Assembly (NCBI GenBank): GCA_947650365.1
Contig: OX393549.1
Coordinates: forward strand, 16,476,396-16,540,395
DNA: 64,000 bases
From: Chamaelirium japonicum
Taxonomy: Eukaryota; Streptophyta; Magnoliopsida; Liliales; Melanthiaceae
Direction of reading: 5' to 3'
Both the position numbers and the translations under genes were made by a program. The notes under the pieces were generated by a model. The model was not told the DNA's origin, made no database searches, and worked only from the letters and a program-made list of their open reading frames with translations. The first letter of the stretch is position 1, and each line of letters begins with the position of its first letter. This document shows positions 1 through 15,400 of this stretch, piece by piece.

Positions 1-2012
1 TTTTTGGTGTAAATCATTTTAAAAATCAATCGAATTCATGAAATCATTTTAAAAATCAATCGAACACCGGAAAATGTGAATTGATCGAATTCATGAAATC
101 ACACATAATTCCAAACGGATTTGCAAGACACCAATTTTCTATATCCTACCCGTCTCACCGAACCAAACATGTTGTACACCTTTGGATATGGCCGAGTCAG
201 GTCTTTTGGTCTTCATGAAGCATTGTACCTCCGTGAACATCTACTAGGAAGAGAAGCATGGCCACAACCTAGATTCATCGAAAATTACACAGCCTCACCG
301 AAAGTGGCTTGTGCATACCAATTAAATGCCAAATGATGATATATCGTAACTCGGTAACACCCAAGACTTAAACTGCTTTCTTTTTATCATTATGACAGGA
401 CAAAGGGAAGCCATAATACAACGGTATACGCAAGCCTACAATGATGGTGTACACATCATTTTTTTCTAAGACTAAAGACTTACAAAAAATTTCTAACCCT
501 AGGTCTTCAAAAAATTCTCTCGTAAAAATTTTCAAGCCCTTTACAGGGGCGGAACTGGCCTCTTACTAGGGTCGGACCAGCCCATTACTGGGACCGAAAC
601 AGCCCAAAGTACCAAGGTCGGCCAGCCTCAGCGCAAGGTTGAATCGAATCTTGTACCAATGTCGGCCGACCTTGGCGCAAAGAATGCAAAAGATAAAGAA
701 AGAAAAAAAGAAAGAAAATGAAAGAAAGAAAGAAAAGAAACAAAAAGAAAGAAAAGGAAGAAATAAAGAGAAAAGTGAGGAAGATACACCCCTTCACTGC
801 ACAACTTCGTTTTTCCAAAACGACTTCCAAGTCAAGATCACCAACAAATCCAAAAATCAAACTCAACCGAAGTCAACAAGTGACATCGGATGATTCAAAT
901 TTCCAGTCTTCAACAAGCTGACATACCAGGCCGAAAAAAGTTGAGTGGAGACTTCGACAATGCATATCTATGCTCGATCCAACAAATCTACATGATCCAT
1001 CGAATCAGTCAAAGAAGATCGGATAATGAAATCATCAAGTTCGAGACTCAGTTAGTAGATTCGGGTTCGATCCATTCCATGTACAAAAGGAACCACAAGT
1101 CTATCAAGTCATAGCGGTTCACTGAACCATAAGCCACAAATGATCGGTTCACTCAAACTCAAGAAAAACTAACCGGGAGTAATGAAAACTTCCACAACTC
1201 CCTTGACCACCCACTCCTATAAATAAGAGGGAAGGGACAAGATAAAAATGACTTTTGGTTGGAATGATTCCAGACATTCCAGACTATAAAAAGTAGCACT
1301 TGGGCATCCAGACATCTTCGCTCTGTTAACAATGTAGAAAGTCCAAAGAAAGAAAGAATCCAATTCCAGACTCCAAACCAATCTCCAATCTCCAGTTCTA
1401 GTCCATAAATCAAAAGATTCAAAGAGCAAAGCAACTCTAGTCTACCTGATCAAGCGCAAAGACTGGAAGGATCATGTACTGCAATATCTTTCTTTTTCAA
1501 AATTTCAATTCTTGCAAACCTTCTTAAAAATCTAAATCCTCAATAAATCTCAACACAAGAGATTGAGGACCAGAGGATTCCCCATATTTTGCGACTCAAT
1601 TTTCGTACTTCGCTTATCTGAGAGAGTTTTGTAATTTGGTAAGCAATATTTTGTTCATACCGATGGTGTGATGTGTGATCTTCTAACCTGAAGCGGGGGC
1701 ATTAAGGTGCCTCAGAATCTGAGTGTTGCCTTCAAGGCTGGGTGCAATGCATGGCATGGGTTGGATCACTTGTTCCATGTTAGATATCGAGTCCACGGTC
1801 TGGTAAAGGGTTGGATTGCATAATTCATAGATACCTGGTGACTGTGTCAAGCTAGGTTAAAAGATTGACACTTAGCCTTCCACGATTGATGGTAAAAGGA
1901 TAGTGAGCGACTTTACTATGCACTTGCCTCGCCTAAAGAGCATTTTTTTAAATTGAACAATCACCTTTGTTCGAAAGAAATCAACAAAGGGACGGTTGGT
2001 TGCTCTCTCCTC
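1..2012. other. Unclassified repeat-like sequence, partly LTR-like
   Basis: No gene is supported here. Bases 121-336 are open on the plus strand for 71 codons but match no family I recognise. A TATA-like box (CTATAAATAAGAGG) lies near 1216-1229, followed by a leader-like stretch as in many LTRs. A purine run rich in GAAA and GAAAA spans about 690-780. The stretch probably belongs to an old LTR element, but I could not find its ends. Confidence 0.3.
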
Positions 2013-2195
2013 TGTAAAAACTAAAAAGGGTTTAAATGTAGTCTCTAGTCTCTTTATTTTTAGTACGATACCGTCTAGGGGTATTATATTGGTCCGGGGT
2101 TTCTCCCTATATAAGAAGATATAGTGCTAGTATAATATATTAATTCAGAGTCAATACTATTTCCTCTTTCTCTGAATTTTACATGGTATCAGACC
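2013..2195 (+). mobile_element. Copia-type LTR end with primer-binding site (fragment)
   Basis: The stretch starts with TGTAAAAACT, has a TATA-like CTATATAAG at about 2108, and ends in TTTTACA directly before TGGTATCAGACC (2184-2195). That is a slightly mutated primer-binding site for initiator tRNA-Met (TGGTATCAGAGC). The LTR is about 170 bp. No gag or pol follows, so this is a 5' remnant. Confidence 0.6.
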
Positions 2196-2578
<383 letters not shown>

Positions 2579-2581
2579 TAA

Positions 2582-2878
2582 CTTAACGTGCGGCCGCCCC
2601 GTTCGGGGGTATTTTTGGGATTTTATTTTTTGGAGGTTGATCACTTACCGTTGGATAGCACACACAAAATTTCATCTCAATCCAAGACCTATAGGCCGTT
2701 CAAATGTGATTGAATTTTACCGGTCGTTCATTTTTATCATCATTTTGATCAACACATTTGGACAACCTACAAGTCTTGGATTGAGCTGAAATTTTTTGTG
2801 TGTGCTATCCAAGGGTAGGTGATCAATCTCCAAAAAAAAAATTGAAAAACACCTCGGAAGGGGGTGCCGCAAGTTAAG
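2582..2878. mobile_element. Foldback element with ~110-bp terminal inverted repeats
   Basis: The left arm contains TTGGATAGCACACACAAAAT and a following TCAATCCAAGAC. The right arm contains their reverse complements (GTCTTGGATTGA, then TTTTGTGTGTGCTATCCAAG). Both ends read CTTAAC.TGCGGC inward. The arms differ by a few substitutions and A-run indels. I saw no clear target duplication. It lies immediately beside the preceding MITE. Confidence 0.75.
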
Positions 2879-2909
2879 GCCGCACATTACCGACCGCAAT
2901 GTACCACTG

Positions 2910-4228
<1,319 letters not shown>

Positions 4229-4300
<72 letters not shown>
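4229..4300. repeat. (CT)n(TA)n compound microsatellite
   Basis: CT and then TA dinucleotide runs between the foldback element and the TRIM array. It mirrors the tract at 2911-3009 in composition and order. Confidence 0.95.
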
Positions 4301-4304
<4 letters not shown>

Positions 4305-4880
4305 GAACGAATAGTACCACATCGATTAGGAGTGGGGGATCCGTGTCTTTATATACCCGTTGCCCCCTCCCCGTCACAATTGGTTTTGAGGGGGCACGGG
4401 ATTAGTGACTTGGTATCAGAGCAGGTCCCACTCTGTCTCCCCTCGTGTGGCTCCATCACACCCTTTTTCTCCCGCTGACGCCTCTCCCTACGTGCGGGTC
4501 AGTCCCCGTTGAAACGCGCTCTGCGTGCGGGCGGGTGTTGAATGAATAGTCCCACATCGATTAGGGGTGGGAGATCCGTGTCTTTATATACCCATTGCCC
4601 CCTCCCCCTCACAATTGGTTTTGAGGAGGCATGGGATTAGTGACTTGGTATCAGAGCAGGTCCCACTCTGTCTCCCCTCGTGTGGCTCCGTCACACCCTC
4701 TTTCTCCCGCTGACGCCTCTCCCTACGTGCGGGTCAATCCCCGTTGAAACGCGCTCTGCATGCGGGCGGGTGTTGAAATAATAGTCCCACATCGATTAGG
4801 GGTGGGAGATCCGCGTCTTCATATACCCGTTGGCCCCTCCCCCTAACAACCGATTTTGAGGGGGCACGGGATTAGTGACT
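4301..4880 (+). mobile_element. TRIM retrotransposon, tandem form with three LTRs (TRIM-A)
   Basis: The order is LTR 4301-4410, internal 4411-4535, LTR 4536-4645, internal 4646-4770, LTR 4771-4880. LTRs are 110 bp and internals 125 bp, with few mismatches. Each internal begins with TGGTATCAGAGC, the initiator tRNA-Met primer-binding site (4411-4422, 4646-4657). There is no coding capacity, so movement would need proteins from autonomous elements. Each LTR carries an snRNA-type USE and TATA pair, listed separately. AT repeats flank both sides. The LTR-int-LTR-int-LTR form probably arose by unequal recombination. Confidence 0.88.
4549..4590 (+). promoter_or_regulatory. snRNA-type USE + TATA pair in TRIM-A LTR 2
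   Basis: GTCCCACATCG (4549-4559) equals the plant snRNA-gene upstream sequence element RTCCCACATCG. TATATA follows at 4585-4590, leaving 25 bp between. The same pair occurs in LTR 1 (GTACCACATCG 4314-4324, one mismatch; TATATA 4350-4355) and in LTR 3 (4784-4794; CATATA 4820-4825). The match is seen directly; promoter activity is inferred. Confidence 0.7.
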
Positions 4881-5586
4881 ATATATATATATCATTAGGT
4901 ACACCAGGATTGCTCAATATTAGTTGCCAAACAGTTTAAAAAATAAGAAGCATCCATGGTCTCCTCACATGTGATAAAATGCATCATCTTGAAAAGTCTC
5001 TCGACTAAGAAAAATGATGTACATATTATCTAGGCTCTTTGGATTCTAAGCAAAAATTCATGTTTATATCTTCCCACAAACACTGAGACAAGAAAAGCAG
5101 TGCAGAGGCCTGTTTTTATGAATTTTCCCTTTGGAAGTTTGGCATATCTAGTGTCTAATCGAAGAAGTCAATCAAAAAAATTCCAGTAATGACAAACGTG
5201 GAAATCAAGGGTGTCTGAAGCATGGCATTATTCTTCCTGTAATGTTTTTAGTCATAACCCAATTGACATGGACAAGTATCTGTCTTGTCGCATGAATTTT
5301 CACATTTGCATTGGTCGTTGCTAAATGTTTGAATACAACTTAGTGCGTTATTTTTCCACCCATAATCTGTAATAGTCATTCAAGTAAGGCACTAATTGGA
5401 GGATAACAATTTGTTCCATGACTTTTATCGGTGGAGAGCCAACATAGAATATGACATGACCTATACACTTAGCTTATTATTGCGATATTAATCCCTAAAA
5501 ATATGTGATGTCGATAAAAATATTTTCAAAAGCATACAAGGACATAAAGATAAGCCAAATTATAATATAACAAGATAAAAACATAC
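4881..5586. other. Intronic AT-rich sequence, no recognised feature
   Basis: Ordinary-looking non-coding DNA directly downstream of the last MLO exon found. I searched the minus strand for the next MLO exon and did not find one. Confidence 0.6.
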
Positions 5587-5654
5587 CCAGACGTCAAGTG
5601 GATCATAATGAACACCCGATTCTTCATGAAACAAGAGGCACCCTTGATTTCCCA
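5587..5654 (-). CDS. MLO: MLO exon j: [12 protein letters not shown] segment
   Basis: This exon has 68 bp: 22 codons plus 2 bases. The acceptor is CATGTAG and the donor CTGG/GTATGT. It encodes [20 protein letters not shown], matching the family's W..K..SCFMKNHVMI..RL segment before the last membrane span. The next exon (VLVQFWCSY.T.PLN type) was not found between here and the left window edge. Confidence 0.94.
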
Positions 5655-6352
5655 CTACATGTATCATTTTGGATTTAACTAGTTAGCTTAAAACGACATG
5701 AAAAAACTTCAAGACTATCTGTATAGTATATTCAAGTTTTTTGGTGCTCGGATCTGTGCTAAAATAAGTAAATAACAATAACCTCAAAGATAAGTGGATG
5801 ATGAATTAAAGTTGTTCAGTCACTGTGTTTTTATCATTTTCTTAGTGACTAGTTTCAAGAGCATAACAATGAAGATGATGTATTACAAAGTAAAGAAGGA
5901 TATTCCACAATTGGTCTTTCGACAAGAACATGCATTGAAAATGAAAGCTTCATTCATAATATTGCCATCTTAAGGATTGTCAACATCATACATGGAAAAA
6001 CTTCTCATTTCAATTCCTAACCCAAATATATTTTGAGTAAATTTGTAAGGATTGTCAACACGTATTGCAATGGAAAAATAACAATAACATCAGGTGAAAA
6101 TACAACATGGGTTATGGATCTATGTATCTTTAGCATAGGGCACTTATGGACATACAATTTGATAATCAATTCCATTGTTTTGTATTAATGTTGCCATCTT
6201 TCATGCCATTTGGCCACATGGTCGACGGGATTACATGATTTCACTAAAGCCAAGATAAGATTACCTTCTCAGCTTGCTGCAAAAGACTATTCATGCGAGA
6301 AATGCAAATATTGTCTCTGACATGTTTGTTGCTAGTTGTCAAGTGTCAAAGC

Positions 6353-6410
<58 letters not shown>

Positions 6411-9400
6411 TGCAAATCCTCTATAAATTGCGGTCCCCCTCCCCTTAGGGAGGTGCGGTCGCCCAAAAAAATAAAACCTAATTTCTTTCGCAAATATCAT
6501 GAACAGTGTTACGGCATTCCATGGTGAGTTCATGGATTTAAGCCTAAACACAATAAACCTAATATGAACTGTTAATTTTCCGAAGTTGTTTTCATGTTTT
6601 TTCAAGCCAAAACAACAGCCTTATTACATTCCATGGTGAATTCTGGAAGACACTGAAGACTCAATTGCTTTTGAGAGGTCATCCTGGCTCTCATCATTCT
6701 CATTGGACCGTTTGGAGGAGGAAACATATCAAGCTGCCTCTTCAAAGTGCTTGGGATTTTCGTTATCAACATTTGTTGAAGTATTTGGAAGGAAAGAAAT
6801 TCCTGTATTCTTAGTCGAAACAGTCTAAGTTGAGGATGTTTGGAAGTCCATTTCAATGCTTGCCAAGGATCGGTCATCTGGTCTATCAACTAAGTCCTTC
6901 TTGAAAATTAATCCAATCCTATGTAATCTATCTCGAGTTCTTATATCTTTCCTTATTATTTATTAGAATAGCTGGGGGCATGGATTAACCCCTATCCTCT
7001 CCTTCTCAGAGAGGAATTTCTCAAGAACAAAGAATGGGTTTTAAGTTTTAACTAACTAAAAAGGTTAAAGATTCGAATTTTACCTACAAAATGTCACTCA
7101 GTCTCTTTAAGTTCAACCTCTGTTCCTTCTGGTGGATAAATCCACCATGAAAACAACTAAGAGAGTCAATATATTGGAGAGAAGAAGAGTTTTGGTGTTG
7201 TTAGATATCCTCACGCCCCAAAACCCGGGTTGTAAGGGGAGGTCCACAGCGGGTATATTAAGCGGGTGATGGGTGCCTCCCTTACCGATGTGGGACTATC
7301 CGTTAACAGGTGTGTCCCTGCAGAAAATATGATGTTCGGTACAAACTACGTCACTTTTCTCCCGAAGAGATCTCATGACAATACATATCGCACAACACAT
7401 GATGAATCACACTGATACTTTGTGAACTCAAGCACTTAAAGGAATAAAATAGAAACTTATATAACAATTCACTTGAGCCACATAATATAATGCAGAAAAA
7501 TATGCATGTACATTTCTTTAATACGAATTGATGAACCTTATTTGTTTTCTTAATTCATTTGCATCCTCACCAGTATTAGAGTGACCATCTTCTTGTTATG
7601 CTTGTGAACATATTCAGATAATATTTCTTTGAAGTGGTACAAGTCATATGTATTATAACACAATCTAAAAATAGATTTCAGAGATCGGCTTGATCTGGGT
7701 CCATAAAAGTACATTTCTCTTACTCAACGATGATATTTGTCTAGTAGTTCTTTCAACTAAGGAAATAGAGAGCCAAGCGGAGTCCATTCATATTAGCAAA
7801 TACTTACCAGTGACCAAATCAGTGTCGCCATGCCAAATGCATTCTGTAAATCATATAATAATGAAAAATAAGGTTATAATCGCTACATACATGGGGTTAT
7901 ACAAAGCACAATATCTCCACTCATACCTGAAATGAGATTAGCTGTATCAGCCGTAACAAAAGTTCAGGTTTCCTTAACCAGAAGAGTTCATCACGTGGTT
8001 TTAACTGATTTCCCTTGCAGTGATTCTCATTGTTGACTTCAAGAGCCAATTGTATGACTATATGATGCAGCTTTGTGCCAACTATCAAAATCAACTATAG
8101 GTACAATACATGAAACCACTTAGAATGGTACGATAGAGATTAAGTGAAATTGGGATCAATTTACAATTTGAAGTTGAGGACTCACAGCAGCTGGAACAAA
8201 AGAGAGCCAAAAGAATGCATTGGTGCCTGGATTAGGAAAAGATCATTCAAGGTCTGAACTATGATTTGCAGTGGAAGTGAAAACTTACAATGTTGAAAAA
8301 AATGCTTCAGACACAAGTTCCTCACAAAGAACAGATAAGGAGCAAGAAAGTTACCATGGACATTCAAAAGAACCGAGATTATGGCATATCCCCAAAGTGG
8401 CACACTGTGAATGTTATTAACCAAAAACCAAATCAAAATATGACACAGGAGACCAATTTGACAATCTGTAAGGCCTTCAAAGAAATTAAGATAAAATAGA
8501 TATTGGATGAATTTCCAATACTCAAAACAGCATATATCTTGGGCATCTGGCATTTATAATAGCTAAATTCAATGCATGTATTTTTTTTTTTGGAAAGGTA
8601 CAATGCATGTTGTTACTAGTGCATGTTCTGCTAGAATGAATGGAACTGCTGAGCTAAAAGGCACAACAACGCTAGGTAAATACATGATAGTCAAGTGCTT
8701 GACAAATACAAAAGGCAGATTATCCTTGTTTGATTACATGATAGTTAAATGCACTATATACATATGCAGGAAAATCAGACTGCAGGAAAATATATTTTAT
8801 ATAAAAATCAGAATGATATTCAGTATTTACCAAGAAATTCAGTGTTGGAGGATTTAGATATGCAAGCAAATACATGCATACTTGATAAATTCTGTTAGAA
8901 AGGTGACAGTGCACTTCTCCTTCTGTAAATAGAGTCTAACTTATCCGAGGGTAATTTCAGTCCCTATTTTCAGATAACCACAGGAATTGAGCATACCTAC
9001 TTCCCCTGGAGAGCCATTATTGGCCAACATCTCCAATCCTATCACGTTCTCTGCCGATCCCATGTCAAAAAGTTCAACAACGTTGTTACTAGATATGCAC
9101 AGTTGGCTTGCTTTTGGCAGCACTTTTTCAGTTGACTATTACGACTAAGATCAATTGAGGCTCCACCCAAGAACAAAGTCTAGCTGATGACTATAAACTT
9201 AGCGCTACTAGGAGGCAACCTAGATCGTTTATTACTTATCTTAGTTTTTAATTTCGTATTGTAGTTTTTATATTTTTCCTGCCATGCATATCGATGACAA
9301 ACTAAGACTCTTATCTTTTTGATGCATATTCCGTTGTTTATCATGTTATAAATATATTTTTGTCATTTCTCAAAAAAATGAAAATTAAATATATTTTTGT

Positions 9401-12400
9401 CATTTTATATTTTTCCTGCCATGCATATTCCGTTTTTTTTTGTCATTTCTCAAAAAAATAAATATATTTTTGTCCTCTCTCTGCTTGACTAACAATCCAG
9501 GTATATAAAAATCAAAAGTTGGGGGTGCATTTACCTTCATACATTTCAGAGCTTAAACAATAAACCAGGTACTACTGTTCCATTATATAAACTATAATCT
9601 AGCATCCTGGTAACTTTTCTATCGATTGTTAGTTAGCACACTGTAATTTTCAGATTGAGGACAATGTGACGTTCAAGTTTGGGGGTGTGCATCCTAGTGC
9701 CATCTCCTCAACCTTGAACCAACATTGCAGTTAGACAAATCTCTTTTGTTAAAGTTGCTAAAATGCAAAAAATTTCCGAAACTTATATTGAGTTCAATCT
9801 AAATAGCAATATGAATCAGAAAATTAACACATGATCTTGCCAAACCACACATGCACACTGCCTTAGTTTTAAAAGATAAACATCCAAAATTAACCTAAAA
9901 CAATACTAAAGATAAATTGATCGGATTTAAAATAGGAATGGACCAAGCAAGCATATATATACTGATATATTTTTATATATATATACAAAAAAAAGAAGAA
10001 AAAAGTATTATAATAAACTTCATCCGAATCATCACCTAGTAACCGAGGCATCCGACCTAACTAGTTGGAGTTTCGTGTCAAACAGTGAGAAGTTAAGATG
10101 ACGTAACCTCTAAGCCAAGATTATCACCTAGTAACCGGGGCATCCGACCTAACCAGTTGGAGTTTCGCATCAAATAGTGTGAAGTCAAAGTGATACAGGG
10201 AGGTAGTCTAGCCTAACCTCGTAGCCTTTATAGCTTGAGCCAGTAAGGTCCGTAGGGGTGTCTCCACACCCAGTGCCGCGAAGCCATCTGGTTAGGAAGT
10301 CATTGACCAAAAAAATCAATAAAAGGGCTGCATAGAAAGCTTAAAGGGGTTGGACATTGCACATATTCCTAAAAGAAAAAAAGGGTATATTAAGTATAAA
10401 TATATGCTTATATACATACGAATTGGTCCATACACTATTTTGATGAATATCAAGGAATCTTAAATATTGCCTAAAGTTAATAGTAGCTTTAGTAGGATAG
10501 TTGTCTATTGACATCAAACTGGACCCTCACAGTGTTACCACATAGGAGAGACCATGTAGAGATGACCTGATTCACAATTCATTTTATAACGAACAATGTA
10601 TAATTTTTAGAAATTCTTGGCTTTGACACAACTTTCTGCAATTAGATTTGTCTTTTTAAAAAGCTTGGTTCTACAACTTAATATGACACTAATATGCACA
10701 TGCTCATACCTTTACATGTTTGCATTGATGAATATATATTTCCCTATATGATATCATTTATTAAATCTTCTCTTATTCTTTTATTTGCTCGAGGACGAGC
10801 ATAGTGTAAGTTTTGGAGTGTGATTGGTGCGTAAATGCACCACATTTACTACCCTAAACCTATGCTTTATAACCCTCTCTTATACCATTATTAGTGATTT
10901 TATACGTTTTTACCTAATTTGTAGGAAATCAGGTCATTGCACGAAAAACGATCTTAAAGGAACAAATTAGAGGGTGCGTTCGCTAGGGGCTGACAGGAAG
11001 AACTATGGACAACCCTCAAAAGAATACAACCTCCAAATGCACCCCCATGGCCTCTTTGCAAAGGACAGAGAAATCACGATCTCCGATCGATCAGGCTCGA
11101 GCTCCGATCGATCGGACATGATCGATTCTACAGACAAAGATTTCACAATGCTCGATCGATCAGACCTCACAATCTACGCGCCCGGACAACCTAATCTGGA
11201 AGGCCGAGATCGAGCAACGGGTAACCAAACCTTATGCACTTGGAAAGGCTATATATGGGCCATCGTCTTTTAAAAGAGGATCCGTTTTTTCGGTTCAACA
11301 TTTTTTGGACCCCAGAAGCCATCGCAGAGAGAAGGAAAGCGGAGTTTGCATCCACGGCTATATCGCGGAGTTTCTTTTCAGTCGTCATCATGCTCGGCTA
11401 AAGTAACATCTAGGGTTTCGATGAAACCCTAATTTATGTAGTTTTATTTTGTGTTTTAATTAGGGTTTATGTATGTTAAGATGTATTCATGTATATACAT
11501 ACACTCAGTGTATAGATGACTCACATGTATTCACCTTATATTGGTCTATTGGCCTAATGAGAGATTTATTCCATTCTCTCCCCAAACCCTAGCCATCTCT
11601 CTATCTCTCTCTCCTTTCTAGGGTTTGTCATATGGTATCAGAGCAAGGTTGAACGCCGGTGTCTACGACTCCCTTGTCTCCGTCGATCGATCGAGATCAA
11701 CTCCCGAGCCTCCCGCGTCCTCGAATTTGATCGATCGAGCCGTGCGTCCTCTGCTCTGCTCTCCGCTCAACTCCTACGCACGTACACCCACGCTCGATCC
11801 CCCTCCCCCGCTCCGCGCGACTCCCGCGCACACCCACGCACCCCCTGCTCCGGGCGACGCCCGTGCCCAGCACCTCCCGCACCCTCGCGCCCTCTGCTAC
11901 GACTCCACGCGACTCCCGTGCCCTCGCACCCTCTGCTGCGACTCCAGCGCCGCTCGCCTCTGCTCCGGGCGACTCTGGCGCCCTCTGCTGCGACTCCAGC
12001 GCCGCTCGCGCCCTCTGCTCCGCTCGACTCCCGCGTCCAGCGCCGCTCGCGCCCTCTTCTTCTCCGACACGCCTCCCGCATCTCGTCTGATTTGATTCGG
12101 GGGGGACCCCTCGAGCTCTCCTCCTTCCCAGATCTGCAATCAGATCCTCTCCGGCGGATTACAGATCTTTGTGCCTTTAGCTCCTGCGATCTTTGTGCAT
12201 CCGCATCCTCTTCGAGCCTTTCCTCTCTCCGGACATGTCCTCGACTTCTTCGATGACGACTCCGCCATCTCATCCGATGACTTCCTATGAGATTCCACGA
12301 GGTTTCCTCTCGCTCGTCACCGACTTTCTTCTCCAAGAGGCTTCCGATTGGCCGGCATGGTCAGCGACGGTGGAATCCACCCTTGAGGGTCGCAATCTTC

Positions 12401-15400
12401 GAGGACACATTGATGGCTCTTCCACGCTTTCTGCTTCCGATGCAGAATACGGTCCCTGGCGCCTTCGCAATCAGCGCATCAAGGCCTACCTTGTTGCATC
12501 TGTGGATTGTTCTCTTCGTTGGGACATGGTTGTGCTTGCCACTTCTGCTACGATTTAGGGTCACCTCACTGCTCGCTTTGTTGAGAAGAGTGGAACGTGT
12601 GAGTATCAGCTTCTCACACAGGCCCAGTCGGCACAGTAGGGACAGTTGACGGTCCAACAGTTTTATTGTCAGATGCGGTCCTATTGGCGTGATCTTCAGG
12701 ATCTCGCTCCCATTCCTGACCTGTCACGTGCTGTAGAGTACCAGCTCTACCGGGAGCGCCTTCAGCTCTATCAGCTATTCACTGTCATACGATCAGAGTT
12801 CAGTGCTTTGGCGGGCCAGCTTCTTCACCGGGATAGCCTTCCTCGTCTTGATGAGGTTGTTGCTGAGCTGGTAGCTAAGGAGACTCGTCTGCGTACTCTT
12901 GCTTCCAGGGCTTTACCTCTTCCACCCAGTCTTCAAGGTGTACTTGTTGCTGCTCCGCCATCAGTCTCAGGGCCTCAGGCCCACCAGTGTCTTTTGTGCC
13001 TTCTCTCTCTGCTACTGCCTCCCATGGTAGACCGTTTTGCAATCACTGTCAGATACCGGGTCACTTCGTGGACACTTGCTTCTCACTTCATCCAGAGAAG
13101 CGTCCTACCTACAGAAATCGAGGTCGAGGACAAGGTCGTGGTCGCCTAGTTCCTACTGCTGCTGCTGCCTCTTCCGTCTTAGCTGGCGAGCTACAGTCCA
13201 TTCGTGAGGAACTAGCTCAGCTTAGACTCTCTCAGCAGTCTGCTGCTACTCCTGGACCTTCCAGCGCCTCAGCCTTCTCGGCCTCTTCTGGTAGTCCCAT
13301 TGTTTGGATACTGGATTTGGGCGCCTCACACCACATGACTCCGGATGCCTCCCTGCTCACTGCCTGTCAGCCTACAACGCACCTGCCACCGATCCACACT
13401 GCAGATGGTTCTCGCTTAGCCATCTCACAGTCTGGATCCATTACTTCAGCCTCCGCTCCTGCTTGCTATCTCTCCTTATCTTCTGTGCTTCATGCTCCCA
13501 CACTCCACATGCACCTGATTTCTGTTAGTGCTTTGTGTGACTCTGGTTGCTCTGTGACATTTACCTCTTCCTCTTGTTCTGTGCAGGATCTGCGTACTGG
13601 CCGACCGATTGGACCAGGTCGTAGGGCAGGCGGACTCTACCAGATGGAGTTTCTTCACTCTTTGGATCCGTCATCATCTGGGTTTTGTGGAGTTGTTTCT
13701 CCTGATGCCGACCTGTGGCATATGAGACTAGGTCATGCGTCGGAACCGCGACTTAAGAGATTACTCCATTCTGGAGCTCTAGGTAGTGGTCCTTTTTCAT
13801 CTTTATCTACTTGTACTGGCTGCAAGCTCACAAAAGCTTCTTCCCTTTCCTTTTTATCCAGTACTTCTCAGATCTCTGCTCCTTTTGATCTTGTTCACTC
13901 TGATATCTGGGGACCCTCTCCTCTCCCTTCTATGACTGGGTATTTATATTATGTCTCGTTTGTGGATGATTACAGTCGCTACACGTGGGTCTACCTTCTT
14001 CGCCGTTGATCGGATATCCTCCAAGTCTATAAGGACTTCACCTCCATGATTCATACACAGTTTAGTCGGTGCATCAAGATCTTTCGATCTGATTGCGTCC
14101 TTGAGTATCTATCTACCGCTATACGTCCTTGAGTATCCATGATTCACATGGGACTATTTTCCAGCACTCGTGTCCTCATATCCATGAGCAGAATGGCATT
14201 GCTGAGCAAAAGCATCGCCATATTCTTGCGACTACTCGTGCTCTCCTTCTTTCTGGTTCTGTTCCTCGGCGCTTCTGGGCTGAGGCTCTTCTTACCTCAG
14301 TCCAGCTCATTAACATCATTCTTTCGTCGGTTCTTCCGGATGACTTGTCTCCTCATGAGCATCTCCTCTCTACCACTCCTGACTACAGCCCTCTTCGTAC
14401 TTTTGGGTGCACCTGTTTTGTTCTTCTTCCTCCCCATGAGCGTACGAAGCTGTCTGCTCAGGCAGCTAAGTGCATCCTTCTTGAGATCAGCACTGAGCAC
14501 AAAGGATACCGCTGCTATGACCCTGTTGCTCATCGCTTGCGTATCTCTTGACATGTCTCCTTTGTCGAGGATACGCCCTACTACTCTCCTGAAGCTCAGG
14601 ATCTCACCTTCCTTGAGGTTTCTTCTTCTCTATCATCGACACCTGTGCCTCCCTCGTCGGCCTCTCTGGTCCCCCCGGCTCCTTCCCCACCACCAGCTTC
14701 CTCGGCACCACTGTCTCCTTTGCCAGTTGTTTTCCCAGTGTCTCCAGGGGACTCCTCCGAAGCTTTCTCCTCTATGCCCGTGCCTCTCTCTCCTCCCCGA
14801 GTTGTCTCTTCATTTCCTCAGGTTTACTCTCCCCGGTCTACCCCTGTGTCTCCGTATCCTTTATTCTCAGTGGATGTCGACTCCCCTGCTGTTGAGGTTA
14901 CTCCTGGTTTTTCGCCTACTGTGCCTGCTCCGTCATTATCAGTCGTGGATCCGTGCCCGCCTCGCTACCCTCAGCGCCAGCATCACCCGCCTGACCGCTT
15001 TAGCCATGACACTGGGCCTCCTGACCGTTTTGGTTTTGCCTCTATCTACAGTTACTCGCCTCAGTTTACTGCCTTTCTTATTGCTGTGCACGCAGATCAG
15101 GAGTCTCGGTCCTACTCTGAGGCAGTTCAGTTTCCTCAGTGGCGTCAGGCTATGGATGAGGAGTTTCAGGCCTTTCAGCAGACTCAGACCTGGGATGTTG
15201 TCCCTTTACCCTCTGGCGTTAAGCCTGTCAGCTGCAAGTGGATCTATAAGGTCAAGCACCGACCTGATGGATCCATTGAGTGCCACAAGGCTCGGGTGGT
15301 GGCTCGTGGCTTTACTCAAGAGTATGGCGTTGACTACGAGGAGACCTTTGCTCTGGTGACTTAGATGACCACCGTTCGAGCTCTTATGGCGGTTGCAGCT

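Noticed and set aside
121..336. 71-codon plus-strand frame
   Set aside because: It matches no family I recognise and has no clear coding context; kept only as a note in the unclassified block.
4549..4590. A real U-snRNA gene driven by the USE/TATA pair
   Set aside because: The sequence after the TATA box is LTR followed by PBS and does not resemble U1, U2, U4, U5 or U6.
8226..8553. Single 123-codon minus-strand frame read as one protein
   Set aside because: It runs through introns. Only 8355-8404 and 8186-8226 are exons, and the latter is in another frame.
11767..12336. 189-codon minus-strand frame
   Set aside because: It is antisense to the C-rich copia leader and gag; a composition artefact.
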